This document shows, in pieces, positions 8,880-18,954 of a stretch of DNA of 64,000 nucleotides. How positions within the stretch are numbered: position 1 is the first letter of the stretch; each line of letters opens with the position of its first letter. Source of the DNA: Smittia aterrima (lineage: Eukaryota > Arthropoda > Insecta > Diptera > Chironomidae). Below the pieces are notes generated by a model. The model did not search any database. It was not told the origin of the DNA and saw nothing but the letters and a program-made list of their open reading frames with translations. The stretch is from contig CP093829.1 of NCBI GenBank assembly GCA_033063855.1, positions 692,243 through 756,242 of the forward strand. Direction: 5' to 3'. Both the position numbers and the translations under genes were made by a program.

Positions 8880-11291
8880 ATGGGATACGACGACTTAACT
8901 GAAATTATAAAAGTGATGGATCAAAAAAGTGAAAGTGACAACAAATGGAGTCTGATACCCGAGAACGTCTTGATAAAAATATTAAAATATCTCAGCGTTA
9001 AAGATATTTTGAGTTGCTCTGAATGCTGCAAAAGATGGAATTTCGTTGCTCATGATTCATTACTTTGGAAAGAAAAATTCTTGTTCGACTATAAGATCGA
9101 CAAAAAAATTCCCAGGAAACCGGGTAAGTTTCGTAAATTACAGCGCAAACCGCTAATTGGTTCCTCGTTGCGTAACCATGAGAAAATTCGCGCGAACCAA
9201 ACTGCGAATGATCAATAAGAATCAAAATAAGAATGTTGCGTCACATGTGGCTCATCATATGCTTTTGTTTATCAACACAACAACAGCCAAGCGAATGTTG
9301 CACGCGCTTCAAATAATTTGAACGAACACACCTCTGATCACAATGTCAAGCGATGAAGGTTTAAAATATTTTCATTGACCTTTGTAGGATCTTCCAGCTG
9401 GTACGATGAATACCGCAGACTCTCAGACACTGTGCCGATTGTTTTGACTGAAGTTTTAACGAAACACACACACCAAGTGCTTCACGTGAGCTTTGCCAAC
9501 AACGGAAAAATGTTTGCTACTTCTTCGAAGGACGGATGGATTGTCGTTTGGAGATCAAGTTTCCCATCGACGGTCAAATATGAATACGACATGAAACAAC
9601 TTTGCTGGAAGTACACGCAATATTCTCAGTTTAATCAAAGCGACACACTTCTGCTTGTTTCTGGCGTTCACTTTGGAACTCCTCATTCAACTTCAGGAGA
9701 AATCGCAGTCTTTAGTGTCGTCAATGGATTCAATCTGCGATGTCGCGTAGCCAACAAACCTTACGACATATTCGGATGTTGGTTCAGTGATCAACATTTG
9801 TTGTCAGGAGATTTGAGATGGCTAGCACATCTCGTTTCGAAGTCAACGATTGTACTCAATAAAGCGAACCAGGAAATCGCCTCTGAATACACGCCTGTGA
9901 TGAAAGATCTTTTCCAATTCTACAATCGAAATGCTACGTCTATACGAAACTTAATGTGAGTAAGGAAAAACTTGTTTACTTCAAATTTTTTAAAATAGAA
10001 TTCGTCGTGAGTTCATTGACCTTTGGATATCTTTTTATTTTAGGATTGCACAATGTCCTTGGCTTGATGATGACATCGATCGCTCAGCAGGCCCAAGCCA
10101 CTCTCAATCTGAAGAATCTCAAACAAGTTCGCAAGAAAACGTTCGTCAAAGTGGAAATCCCGTGTCAAAAATCGCCAGTAGCCTTAGTCAACAAGCTCGT
10201 GGATCGTCAGTGCCAAGTCAAGCTCCGGATGCTGAAGATTACGGATACGAGCCTCCAATCAAATACTCAGCAGAGTTCCGAAGAGAGTTCGAAGAAGCTG
10301 AAAGTGAAACTTCATCGGAACTTGACGACTTCATTGATGTTGATATTCCCGATGAAGATTTGTATGAAGATCTTGACGAAGCATGTCCCAAATATTTAAT
10401 TTTCTCAACCGGATCAAGAACTTATACGCCACATTTGATTGGAATCAAAAGAGTTGGAAAAGTTAATTTCCCAAAGAAACTTGATCCTGGCCCAACGATT
10501 CAAGAACGTTTAGCATTGCGTGCTCGTCGTCGTGAACTCGAAGAACTAATTAATGCTCTTAGTCCAGAAGAAGCAAGATTGCAGTATCATCATTTTGAGA
10601 ATGGCGAACCTCGACCAGATCCTGACTGGCTTAATTATGAATCCGTTGCACATCGCTTTGACGGTATCGACGCTTTGATTGATCTTGAGGGTCACATTAT
10701 TGGACTTGGACTGTCGCCTGATCATCGCTTCTTGTACGTTAATTCACGACCTTGGCCGAGAGACTGTGTTATTACTAATCCACTTGAGCCTCCTCCGATT
10801 TCTCAGGTTTGTTGAATTACTTTCAAATCTTATTTTTGTAAATAAATTTCAAATCTTTTAGGAAATCGACATTCATGTGATTGATCTACAAACGCTTAAA
10901 AAAGTTGGAACAATGTTGAGAGCTCACAAAGCTTACACACCGAATACAGAATGTTTCTTCATCTTCTTGAATGTGTCTGAGAATTTCGTCGGCTCAGGAT
11001 CTGAAGATCGACACGCTTACAGTTGGGAAAGTGAGTTTAAAAAAATTCTCTCGAGAAGAATCGAAATTAAAATTTCATATTTTAGGATATTATGGAATTT
11101 GTTTGGCATCTTATCCACACTCAGACGTCGTTAACTCTGTTGCGTTCAATCCCAAAGATGATCAGATGTTCATAACAACATCAGATGACTATGAAATTAA
11201 GATCTGGAGAAGCCAAGCTGTCGTACGCGAAGAAGGAATCGCTTGCATTACTCGAGCGAATGAAGTCAAGAACAAACCAAGAAAGAAGTGA
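8880..11291 (+). CDS. Fbxw5: F-box/WD-repeat protein 5
   Basis: Five exons: 8880-9123, 9388-9955, 10044-10806, 10862-11030 and 11086-11291. They give 649 residues in one continuous frame. An F-box lies at about 23-65 (WSLIPENVLIKILKYLS...CCKRWN). The first WD repeat is at about 108-136, followed by a divergent propeller interrupted by a long acidic, Ser-rich insert, then the highly conserved segments GLGLSPDHRFLYVNSRPWP, LRAHKAYTPNTECFFIFL and the closing WD repeats (SDDYEIKIWRS). This order is diagnostic of FBXW5. Known role: substrate receptor of SCF and Cul4-DDB1 ubiquitin ligases, acting in cytoplasm and centrosome control (SASS6 in vertebrates). A poly(A) signal AATAAA lies at 11397-11402. 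No defects seen. Confidence 0.93.
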
Positions 11292-11422
11292 TTTTGTTGT
11301 TTTGATGTTTGTTTGCCCAACCTTTAATTTATATTTCCGTTTATACCTTGGCACAAGTCATGCAAAAAATTTTCATTGAAAATGCAATCGAGCAATAATA
11401 AAAAATACTTTGTTCAACGATT
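11292..11422. other. overlapping convergent 3' UTRs (Fbxw5 and ninjurin A)
   Basis: The two stop codons are only 131 bases apart on opposite strands. The Fbxw5 poly(A) signal at 11397-11402 lies 21 bases from the ninjurin stop, and no minus-strand AATAAA is visible in the gap. The ninjurin 3' UTR therefore probably runs into Fbxw5 sequence. Confidence 0.5.
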
Positions 11423-12201
11423 TTATAAAACTGGTTCAGGCAATGGCAAAGCTTTTGTCGCATCGTCGGCAGGAACAGTCGCCACCATTAAATTAGAGTT
11501 TGACCCACTAAAGGCAGAGATCAAGAAGTTCGTAAGTGTAATAAGGAAAACTCCGTAAATACTGAAGTTGTTTGCGTTGTTCGCCGATTTCATTTCGGCT
11601 TTTCGCTTTAAATTATAACTATTCGAGTAAAGCAAAACAACTCCAACGATGACTTGAAGAGCCAGCGAAGATATAATTAGACAGAGACTGGTGAAGAAGT
11701 AAGGATGAATTGCACTCATATCGAGAACGTATCGAAGTTGATTACAGTTCGCACTGACGAGCGCCAGGTCCATCATTCCTTGAGCTAAATTCTTCTTCTG
11801 AATGAAACTCTCAACTTCTCCAGTTTTCACTCGATTGGGATCTGGAACACAAGGGATTTGATTTGTCTCGCCAAGTTCGATTGCTTCAATCTTTTCATCG
11901 TCTGCAACTATTTGAATTTGTTAAGTTGATTGCAAGGCCTTGAGAAATATTTTCTACCGTCAACATCGTCAAATGAATCCTGAGACTCTTCAGGTTGATT
12001 AATTAATTTTGAACTGCTCTCGTCGACTTTTACTGATTCGATTTGATTTTCTTCTTTAACCGTCACAGTTTTACTCGAATTCCCCTCTTTACTGAACTTT
12101 GAACTTAAAGTCGAATAAATATTCTTCACGTCGTCTTTATCTATCTTGCCTAACGACTTTATGATCTTGTCACTTGCGAAATCAATAATCTTCGCTTGCA
12201 T
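11423..12201 (-). CDS. ninjurin family protein A
   Basis: Two exons on the minus strand, 12201-11958 and 11901-11423 (56 nt intron), give 240 residues. The ATG at 12201 is the first after an in-frame stop. The N-terminal half is charged and of no known fold. The ninjurin core follows: the amphipathic segment NLAQGMMDLALVSANCNQLR, then two membrane segments (about FFTSLCLIISSLALQVIVGVVLL and YGVFLITLTNFLISAF). Ninjurins are plasma membrane proteins. NINJ1 oligomerises to rupture membranes in dying cells, and Drosophila NijA acts in cell adhesion and stress. It has an unusually long N terminus and an extra C-terminal tail, and is the most 3' of five clustered paralogues. Confidence 0.8.
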
Positions 12202-12353
12202 TCCACGGCCGCTCGCGTTAGCATACAAAATAAAACTGGGAAACGACTGAGATATAAAAAATTTTATTTATCAATAATCGATTTTGCTTATCAAACTAGA
12301 TTTCCTTCTAAGTTAGTCATAAGAAAGCAGAGATAACGTTTCGGTAGCAGTTC

Positions 12354-13148
12354 TTATCGTCTGAACATTATGACGCCGGTTATCACAATGTTAACCAGAG
12401 TGATGACAAGAATTGCAATCGTGATGAGTTGATTGATGCGATGAGCACTTCTCGCTTCATTCGGAATGTTCATGTTGTAACGGAAGTTGATCATCAAAAA
12501 GATTTTCACTAAAAATTGAATCACAAAACTTGTGATGATGAAGCCGAAGATCGCGTAAAAAAGTGGATCGTCTTCATAGTGTTCGAGTAAATGCATGAGT
12601 TGATTGGCGTTGGCAGCGAGAAGAGCGATGTTCATGAGAGCTTGTGCGAGGATCTTTGAACTGTGATAGCGATTGATGTCGAGATCATCTTCCTCTACAA
12701 TTGAACTTGGAACTTCAATCTGAAAAATTATTTAATCAATAACGGAAGATTTTAGTTTTTGTTTGGAACTTACGATTTCATCTCTTGGTGGATCGTTTGG
12801 AACAAAAGAATTTGCAACTGGTCCAACGACGGAATAATTCTCTGGAGGCGGAGAATGTATTTGACGATAACATTGAGCTCTCACACTCTTGTCATCTCCA
12901 CTCTGACTCGTTGAATCATCATTAACGTTTGATGTCATGTATTCGCTTGTCGATGAAATGCATTCCTCGAAGGATTCCTCGATCGTTGATAGTTCTGATG
13001 AAGCAGAAGAGTCTGGCAATGGAGTTTCATGAGGAAGAATTGGAAAATTGTCTTCATCACTTGATGATGAACTATTTTCACAGACATTCCAACGCATTCG
13101 ATTTATTGAAAGTTTCTTTGCTGCAGACGAATATTTCATTTTATTCAT
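12354..13148 (-). CDS. ninjurin family protein B
   Basis: Two exons on the minus strand, 13148-12774 and 12719-12354, phase 0, give 246 residues. Exon 1 encodes an acidic, Ser-rich cytosolic-looking N terminus. Exon 2 carries the ninjurin core: ILAQALMNIALLAANANQLM, then two hydrophobic segments (about YAIFGFIITSFVIQFLVKIFLM and LITIAILVITLVNIVITGVI). It is the most divergent core of the cluster, with Ala-Leu in place of the usual Gly-Met in the QGMMDLAL signature and MHLLEH for the RYVL motif. A minus-strand AATAAA (TTTATT at 12263-12268) lies about 90 bases past the stop. The family link is firm; any special role is unknown. Confidence 0.8.
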
Positions 13149-13444
13149 TTCAACTTGAAACTTTCATCAAGAACTCACCGGAAAATCTTGGTCGCAGCAA
13201 TTTTGTCATTTTTGTAAAAGAAATTATTTTTTCGAGAAAGAGATTTAAAATTTATTGGCCTTTTCAAACTGATTCCTTCAACTGTTCACGTTAAACTGAC
13301 ATGAAACCTTTTGCTCTCTAGACTCTGTGTCTTGACATTCTATGTCATTCTATGCTTAAGCAAAATATTTGCAGTGAATCATTAAACATTCTTATCTTAA
13401 AAGAAAGTTTTCTAGAAAAATTTTACAAAACATTCAAAATGAGA

Positions 13445-14670
13445 TTAGACTTTTTTCTCCGCAACTCCAAATGCTGATATGAACACGTTGATGATTGTAA
13501 TGAGCCTGCAAGAAGAATCGTTAAATCAATGAAGAAAATAATTTCTTTAACTTACAATATCGCGACGGTGATTAAATTATTGATTCGATCTGCTTTGCAA
13601 ATGTCATCTTTGTGCTTAATGTTGTAACGGGAATTGAAAACCAATCCACAACCAACGAGAACTTGAAGAATCAGACTGGCAAGTATAAACGTGACACTGA
13701 AGTAATAATAAGGATGGCGCTCGTAAGATTCCAGAACGTAACGAAGTTGATTCGCGTTTGCTGAGAGCAAAGCTAGATCCATCATTCCTTGAGCGAGAGT
13801 CCTGAAAAAAAATTTATTTTTGGTAAAAGGAATTTCAAAATCTTTACTTTACTTTTTGTGTTGATAAACGTTAATGTCGGGAATCGCTCGAGGATTATTC
13901 TCAGGAATCTTTAAATGAAATTTGATTAGAAACTTCTAAATAACTTTATTTTTTTAGCAACCTCTCCAGGTCCGCCATAATCTGGTGGTCCAAACGGAAA
14001 CGGAGGGTTCGGTTCATTCTTCGGAGGATGATGTGGTTGGCCATTCGACTTCGGAATTTCTGGAATCGGAGTTTTATCGTCGGGAGCTATTCTCTCGTCG
14101 TAGAAACCATCGTCGATTCCGTGATTAAAACTTGGAGCAACGTCTTCTCCTTCGAATTCATCTTCATCGATCTCAGGACCTTGAAAAATATTTTTGATAC
14201 TTGATGGTGACTAAGAGTTTATCACTTTACCGTTTTGTGGTGGTTTCGGTCTTGGTAAAGCTCCCTCAGGAAGCAACGGCGTCGCATCACGTCTCGCTGA
14301 TTCAACATCGCGACGACTTCGACTTGCCTGTAACGATTGATTTAATCGATCGTCAATCGATTGCTTTATGTTTCCCGCTTTCACATAAATTCATTAATAA
14401 TTCGCTGATTTTCTGATGAGATTGCATGAAGCGAATAAATCGAATTCCTTTGTCGACTGCTTAAGCTGCAATTCTCATGATTCACGTTTGATTCTTCTAC
14501 AGCTCGATTAATCAGCGTAAAAATATTATTTGCACACTCACCGAAGAGGATCTACTTCTCGAATTGCTCCTACTTCTTCTTCGACTTCTTCCGCGATTCC
14601 CGTTCACTGTTAGTTGGTCACTCCTTGCGTTGTCGATTGTTATTGTCGTTGCACTTTTTCTTGCGGACAT
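13445..14670 (-). CDS. NijA: ninjurin family protein C (NijA-like)
   Basis: Six exons on the minus strand: 14670-14542, 14327-14231, 14179-13962, 13908-13853, 13801-13556 and 13505-13445. All phases fit, giving 268 residues. The N terminus has an Arg/Ser-rich run (GRSRRRSRSNSRSR); then a Pro-rich, acidic region (HPPKNEPNPPFPFGPPDYG); then PDINVYQHKKTLAQGMMDL, the ANANQLRYVL signature and two membrane segments (about YYYFSVTFILASLILQVLVGCGLVF and LITVAILLITIINVFISAFG). The long Pro-rich N-terminal extension and many small exons resemble Drosophila NijA, which sheds an ectodomain through MMP cleavage. The symbol is a best guess among five paralogues. The small exons suggest alternative splicing. 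Confidence 0.78.
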
Positions 14671-15176
14671 TTCAAAAATATTTTCAAGGAGACTCAAAAA
14701 CGTTTATCGACCTTTCAGCGAGAAGAAGAAGACAAAATATTCTCGATGATCTCACGAAAAAAAAAACCTTTTATGTAAGAACTAATAATTTCAATGTTTT
14801 TGCTCTAGCGCATTTCATAATTATTAAACTTCAATTAACTGCCTAACGATGCATTTCCAGAATATTTTTAGCTTCACTAATTTCTTAAAATTACTCGATT
14901 GCTTTGCGATCTCTTGAGAGGCAGCGAACGACTGAGTAAAACGAGTTGCCGCGATGTAAAACTAATCCACGGCGGACAATACAAACGCAAATTTCTCTCT
15001 GTTTATGTTCGATTGCGTGTCTGGTATCCAGCGACAAGTGGAAGAAAAGAAATAAAACTTTGTGTGGGTTGTTGAAGACGAAATCGTTTATGCAAATTCT
15101 AGACTCACACTTGCTTGCTTGCTGTCACGCACAAGCTAACAAATCGATACTTAAAGACTAAAGGAAAGTGACGTAA
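14671..15176. other. intergenic between ninjurins C and D
   Basis: About 500 bases with the 3' flank of ninjurin D and the 5' region of ninjurin C. I see no ORF with coding character and no clear core promoter. Confidence 0.4.
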
Positions 15177-15816
15177 TTAGAACTCAGGGATCCCCAAAAC
15201 TGGAATCACGACATTAATCGCTGTGATAAGAAAGATTAATGCTGTCGTGTAATTGTTGATTCGATCGGCTTTGCAGATATCTTCGCAGTCTTTGACGTTG
15301 TATCGTGAGTTGATTGCCAAACAAATACCAACGACGAGTTGCAGTAGAACACTGACAATGACCAAGGTCAACGTGATGTAGAAGTAAGCATTGCTGGAAT
15401 CGAAAGTCATAAAGATGTGCTTTAGTTGATTCACGTTCGTTACAAGCAGAGCGAAGTCCATCATCCCAGTGCCCATCGTTTTCTTGTTTTGATACAAATT
15501 TATGTCCGGGAGAATTCTCGTGGGCAGATCGGGCATGTCGAGCTGAAACAACGCGTCAAAACTAAAGCGACGAAATTGGGTTTGATGAACTTACGGATTC
15601 GGGTGATTTCATTGCGTTGTCTGATGTGGGAGCTTTGTTAGCGTCGAGCAGTTTCGATTTAATTCCATGGCTTTCCTGGAATGATTCGAAGAATTTAGAA
15701 ACGAGATCAAGGTCAAGAGCTTAAAGCACTCGAAAGCTTTCTCAATCATATAAATCACTCACTGAAGTTGAATTCTTTTCGATTGCTGCGGACAAATTTG
15801 AACACTCTTCGGCCAT
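15177..15816 (-). CDS. ninjurin family protein D
   Basis: Three exons on the minus strand, 15816-15763, 15675-15595 and 15542-15177, all phase 0, give 166 residues. This is the shortest member. A short soluble N terminus (MAEECSNLSAAIEKNSTS) leads into PDINLYQNKKTMGTGMMDFAL, then VTNVNQLKH and two membrane segments (about FYITLTLVIVSVLLQLVVGI and ALIFLITAINVVIPVLGI). The core keeps the NSRYNV...CKADRINN loop between membrane segments that is shared by the cluster. It likely localises to the plasma membrane; specific role unknown. Confidence 0.82.
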
Positions 15817-16287
15817 TTCTGTTCGATTTGACTTTTCTAATGAAAAATATCGCGTTAAAGAAACGTCGAAGCTTTGATGGCATTTAATGAAGAGTTTGCT
15901 GCTAATGAAGAAATTGATATGAAGATGATGGGCCATCATTGATGGCGAGGGATGAACGACTTACCTTTGTTTAGACTCAAGCGATTAATTAATTTAACTC
16001 ACTAACGTGATCACTGAATGCTCGACATGAACTAACGTAAATCGCAATGTTTCCAATTTAGTGAACTTTGTTTTGATTCGCACTTTGCACAACTCCAAAC
16101 TCGACGATGTTGGCATTGAGAAAACATTTCGAGGAATTCACTGATGCATCGACTGACATGATCGATTTGTTTGATGTTAGTCGACTTACATTTCTGATTG
16201 AGAAAAATTTCTTGATTCGAGTTTTTTTATTTTAGAAAGCTTTGGTTAATAATTTTTTGAGTTACATTGTAGATCGCTTAGCGATCG
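15817..16287. other. intergenic between ninjurins D and E
   Basis: About 470 bases. A minus-strand AATAAA (TTTATT at 16226-16231) lies about 60 bases past the ninjurin E stop. The rest should hold the promoter of ninjurin D. No coding sequence seen. Confidence 0.45.
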
Positions 16288-16957
16288 TTAATTCATCGGA
16301 GCTGGAGCGAAAGCTGATGAAACGACGTTTGTGATTGTGATCAGAAGAATTCCGATGAGAATGAAATTGTTTATTCTATCTGCGTCGTTGTAATCTTGAG
16401 CGACGTCGATGTTGTAACGACTCTTGAATACCAAAGCGATCGCGACGAGAACTTGCATGACGAGCGAGCAGCTAATTAAGGATAAACTGACGTAATAATA
16501 ATGATTACGAACATTTGAGTCGAGAACGTATCGAAGTTGATTTGCGTTTGCTGAGAGAAGAGCCAAATCGAGCATTCCTTGTGCCATTGATTTCTTTTGC
16601 TGATAAAGATTGAGACTCGGATGTCCGTTCACGTCTGGTTTAGCTTCCGGATAATATGTTGGCCATTGTGGGAAGAAACCAGCCGGAACGACTCGTCGAT
16701 TAACATTTGTTGGATCACCATTTCGAGGAACCAAGAGGCCACTGTCAACGCCATGAGTCAGAGGAGTGAATTCCCCGTCGATGTCGTCAAAATCATATCC
16801 CTCTGTTTCATCAAACTCGTCATCATCTAAAAGTTCAAGATCGTTAAGCGAACTAATTATCACAACAACGGTAATTATTACTTGCGATCGGCGGCGTCTT
16901 ATCATCAGTTTGAAGTTCATTGGAGATAATATATCGCACGCTGGGTTCACTTGACAT
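16288..16957 (-). CDS. ninjurin family protein E
   Basis: I read two exons on the minus strand, 16957-16882 and 16826-16288, giving 204 residues that start MSSEPSVRYIISNELQ. The 55 nt intron begins GTAATAAT and ends CTTTTAG. The region also lies inside one long open frame that reads through the intron, but that frame starts without an ATG near 16998 and places an odd hydrophobic stretch in the N terminus; the spliced model gives a normal acidic N terminus. The core follows: SMAQGMLDLALLSANANQLR, YVLDS and two membrane segments (about YYYVSLSLISCSLVMQVLVAIALVF and FILIGILLITITNVVSSAFA). It is first in the cluster in transcription direction. Confidence 0.8.
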
Positions 16958-17480
16958 GTTTGATGTTTGTTTGAGCAGCAAAAGCAATCAATCCCCAAAT
17001 ATTTACAATCAAGAAGTCCCGCGTTTCAGTCGAAAACCGGTTTGTAGCTCATGACAAATAAATCGCGTCTGACGTGAAAAGTCTTGTCGTGAGAATTCCG
17101 CGAATTTTTTACACAAATTTTAAAGACTCTTTTCGACTTTTGATGATCTTTTGCCTTCGAGAAAATCTTTCAACCAAAGAAACTTCAACTGCACATTATT
17201 TCGTTAAGTTGCTAAATTTGTTCTTACTTTTCATGAATGAATGAACTTCATGGAGCAAGCGACCGGCTGTGACTAAACAATCGTCTAAAAATATTTTCTC
17301 TCGCAGAGATTCTCATACAACGTCGATGAGACACAGAAGCAGATCGATCTGATCGTACTTGGATGTGTAACGAAAAAAGTTTTTTTCCTGACGAGGCTGC
17401 AATATGAGAAACACAAAAAAACATTTTAACCGCATAAAATTTTAATTTTTTCAAGAGACTTCAGTATTTAACGGCTCAAA
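16958..17480. other. divergent intergenic, ninjurin E and LRR-BTB C
   Basis: About 520 bases between divergent genes. It must hold the promoter of ninjurin E. I see no coding sequence and no clear TATA box. Confidence 0.4.
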
Positions 17481-17585
17481 AATTTTTGAAAATCGTTTAT
17501 TCCAAACAAAGGATCACGAAGATTTGTGTATTCCGAGTCAATTGATCAGAAACCACGTTTACTCAAAGTCTGATATTTATTTCAA
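17481..17585 (+). repeat. conserved 5' flank of LRR-BTB C
   Basis: In reverse orientation to 6181-6287 and 27379-27480, this block shares GAAGATTTGTGTATTCCGAG and AACCACGTTTACTCAAAGTC with them. It ends a few bases before the start codon, so it is probably promoter plus 5' UTR. Confidence 0.7.
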
Positions 17586-17597
17586 AGTTCTTGCAAA

Positions 17598-18716
17598 ATG
17601 GAAGTAAACTGTGATTTCCATATTGTTTCTGGTCAGTACGACTGCATTGTAAAAAACGGCGAAGACACAGAACCAGAACAAGTGATAAAAGCGTTCAAAG
17701 GAGAACATCTTTCCGGAAAAACAAATGCAGACGTCGAAGTACTTTACTTCGATAACGCACCAAAGCTTGAATACATTCCACGAGATATGCATAAACATTT
17801 TCCGAATTTGGTGTGTTTGGTTTTCTATCGTTGCGGAATCAAAGAAATCTCAAAACAAGACGTACGAGGACTTGAAAAATTGGAAGCACTTTGGATGGAG
17901 GAATGCAAATTAACTTCACTTCAGGATGACTTGTTTACTAACTTGCCAAACTTACGCTGTGTTTCATTCGAGAAAAATCAAATCGAGGCAGCATCATCAA
18001 ATTTGTTGAAGCCTCTCGTTGGTAGAATCGGAGTTTCAGTAGATCTTCGCGGAAACAAAAACATTGATGCTTGTTACAGCTCATACAATATCGCAGGATC
18101 GTCACACAAGTCACTGGAGGAACTAATGAAAGCGATCGACGAGAAATGCATCAAACCGACAACATCAAACAACATTGCAGATGAAGACTTCAGTGAAGGA
18201 ATCAAGAAGTTGTGGCATTCCGGATGCTTCTCTGATTTCAAGATCGTTTCACGCGGCCAGGAATTCAATGTTCACCGAACTATTCTTGTGCTTGTAAGCG
18301 AAATATTTGCAGAAATCATCGCTGGTCACAAAGATGCAACTGAAATCAAAATAAATGATTTCACTCCACTTGCTGTTGAATCCTTGCTCGACTTCATCTA
18401 CACAAAAGAGATCATTTACGAAGACAACGCAGAAGAGAATTTCCTTATCGCTCGAAAATTCAAAATCCAGAAGATGAAATCTGCTTTTGAAGAAATTCTT
18501 TCAAACAACCTCAATGACATCAACGCTTACGACTTGTTTTTGTTCGCCCATCAAAACGCAGCTGATGAATTAAAAAAGAATGCATTTGAAATGATTTCTA
18601 AGATGCGTCCTAATCCTTTGCCAGAGAATTTGATGGAAGATCCAGCAAAACTGAAGAAGCTTTTTGAAAAACGTCGCGAAATGGTAAAGTTGCTTGAAGA
18701 GGAAAAGAAACTTTAA
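17598..18716 (+). CDS. LRR-BTB protein C
   Basis: Single exon, 372 residues, ATG in MEVNCDF. Residues 1-45: cap with Cys5 and Cys16 and the EHLSGKTNADV motif. Residues about 47-155: leucine-rich repeats (KLEALWMEECKLTSL, NLRCVSFEKNQIEA). Residues about 156-204: linker. Residues about 205-300: BTB domain (CFSDFKIVSRGQEFNVHRTI, AVESLLDFIYT). Residues 300-345: BACK-like helices. Residues 348-372: charged, probably coiled tail. No signal peptide. It is very close to B at the C-terminal half and in the 3' flank, but has the 5' flank type of A and D, so it looks like a mosaic. AATAAA at 18749-18754. Function unknown; BTB suggests an oligomeric, possibly Cul3-linked, adaptor. Confidence 0.87.
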   Translation: MEVNCDFHIVSGQYDCIVKNGEDTEPEQVIKAFKGEHLSGKTNADVEVLYFDNAPKLEYIPRDMHKHFPNLVCLVFYRCGIKEISKQDVRGLEKLEALWMEECKLTSLQDDLFTNLPNLRCVSFEKNQIEAASSNLLKPLVGRIGVSVDLRGNKNIDACYSSYNIAGSSHKSLEELMKAIDEKCIKPTTSNNIADEDFSEGIKKLWHSGCFSDFKIVSRGQEFNVHRTILVLVSEIFAEIIAGHKDATEIKINDFTPLAVESLLDFIYTKEIIYEDNAEENFLIARKFKIQKMKSAFEEILSNNLNDINAYDLFLFAHQNAADELKKNAFEMISKMRPNPLPENLMEDPAKLKKLFEKRREMVKLLEEEKKL

Positions 18717-18755
18717 TCAGAAACTTTAATTATAATAACTTTCTACTTAATAAAA

Positions 18756-18828
18756 TGAATTTTCTAAAACGTAATGAACAAATTGTATTCTCATTTTGAC
18801 TTTTCGGTCAGATTTACTTCTTCTTCTA
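18756..18828 (+). repeat. 3' flank block shared with LRR-BTB B
   Basis: Inverted counterpart of 7279-7350. It begins right at the poly(A) signal of gene C and extends beyond the transcript, so it records duplicated flanking DNA and not only the gene. Confidence 0.75.
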
Positions 18829-18862
18829 TTACTGCTATCAAATCGTTAGAGTAGAAATTCAT

Positions 18863-18926
18863 CTTATCGCCGTCTTATCTCTCTCGCAAATAAAACTTGA
18901 GTCGCTTCTTCGTTCTCATCATTTGA
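18863..18926 (+). promoter_or_regulatory. core promoter of the sialate lyase gene with two GATA-type sites
   Basis: Two CTTATC motifs (GATAAG on the other strand) at 18863-18868 and 18874-18879 precede a TATA-like AAATAAAA at 18888-18895. An initiator match TCATTT lies at 18919-18924, about 30 bases downstream of the TATA-like element. The start codon follows 34 bases after the proposed start site. GATAAG sites drive gut expression in insects; that use here is inference. Confidence 0.5.
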
Positions 18927-18954
18927 AGTAGTGAGTTTAAGTGAAGTAGTCACG

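Noticed and set aside
16827..16998. Extended N terminus of ninjurin E read as one exon
   Set aside because: It begins without an ATG and contains an implausible basic-hydrophobic stretch; a 55 nt intron explains the region better.
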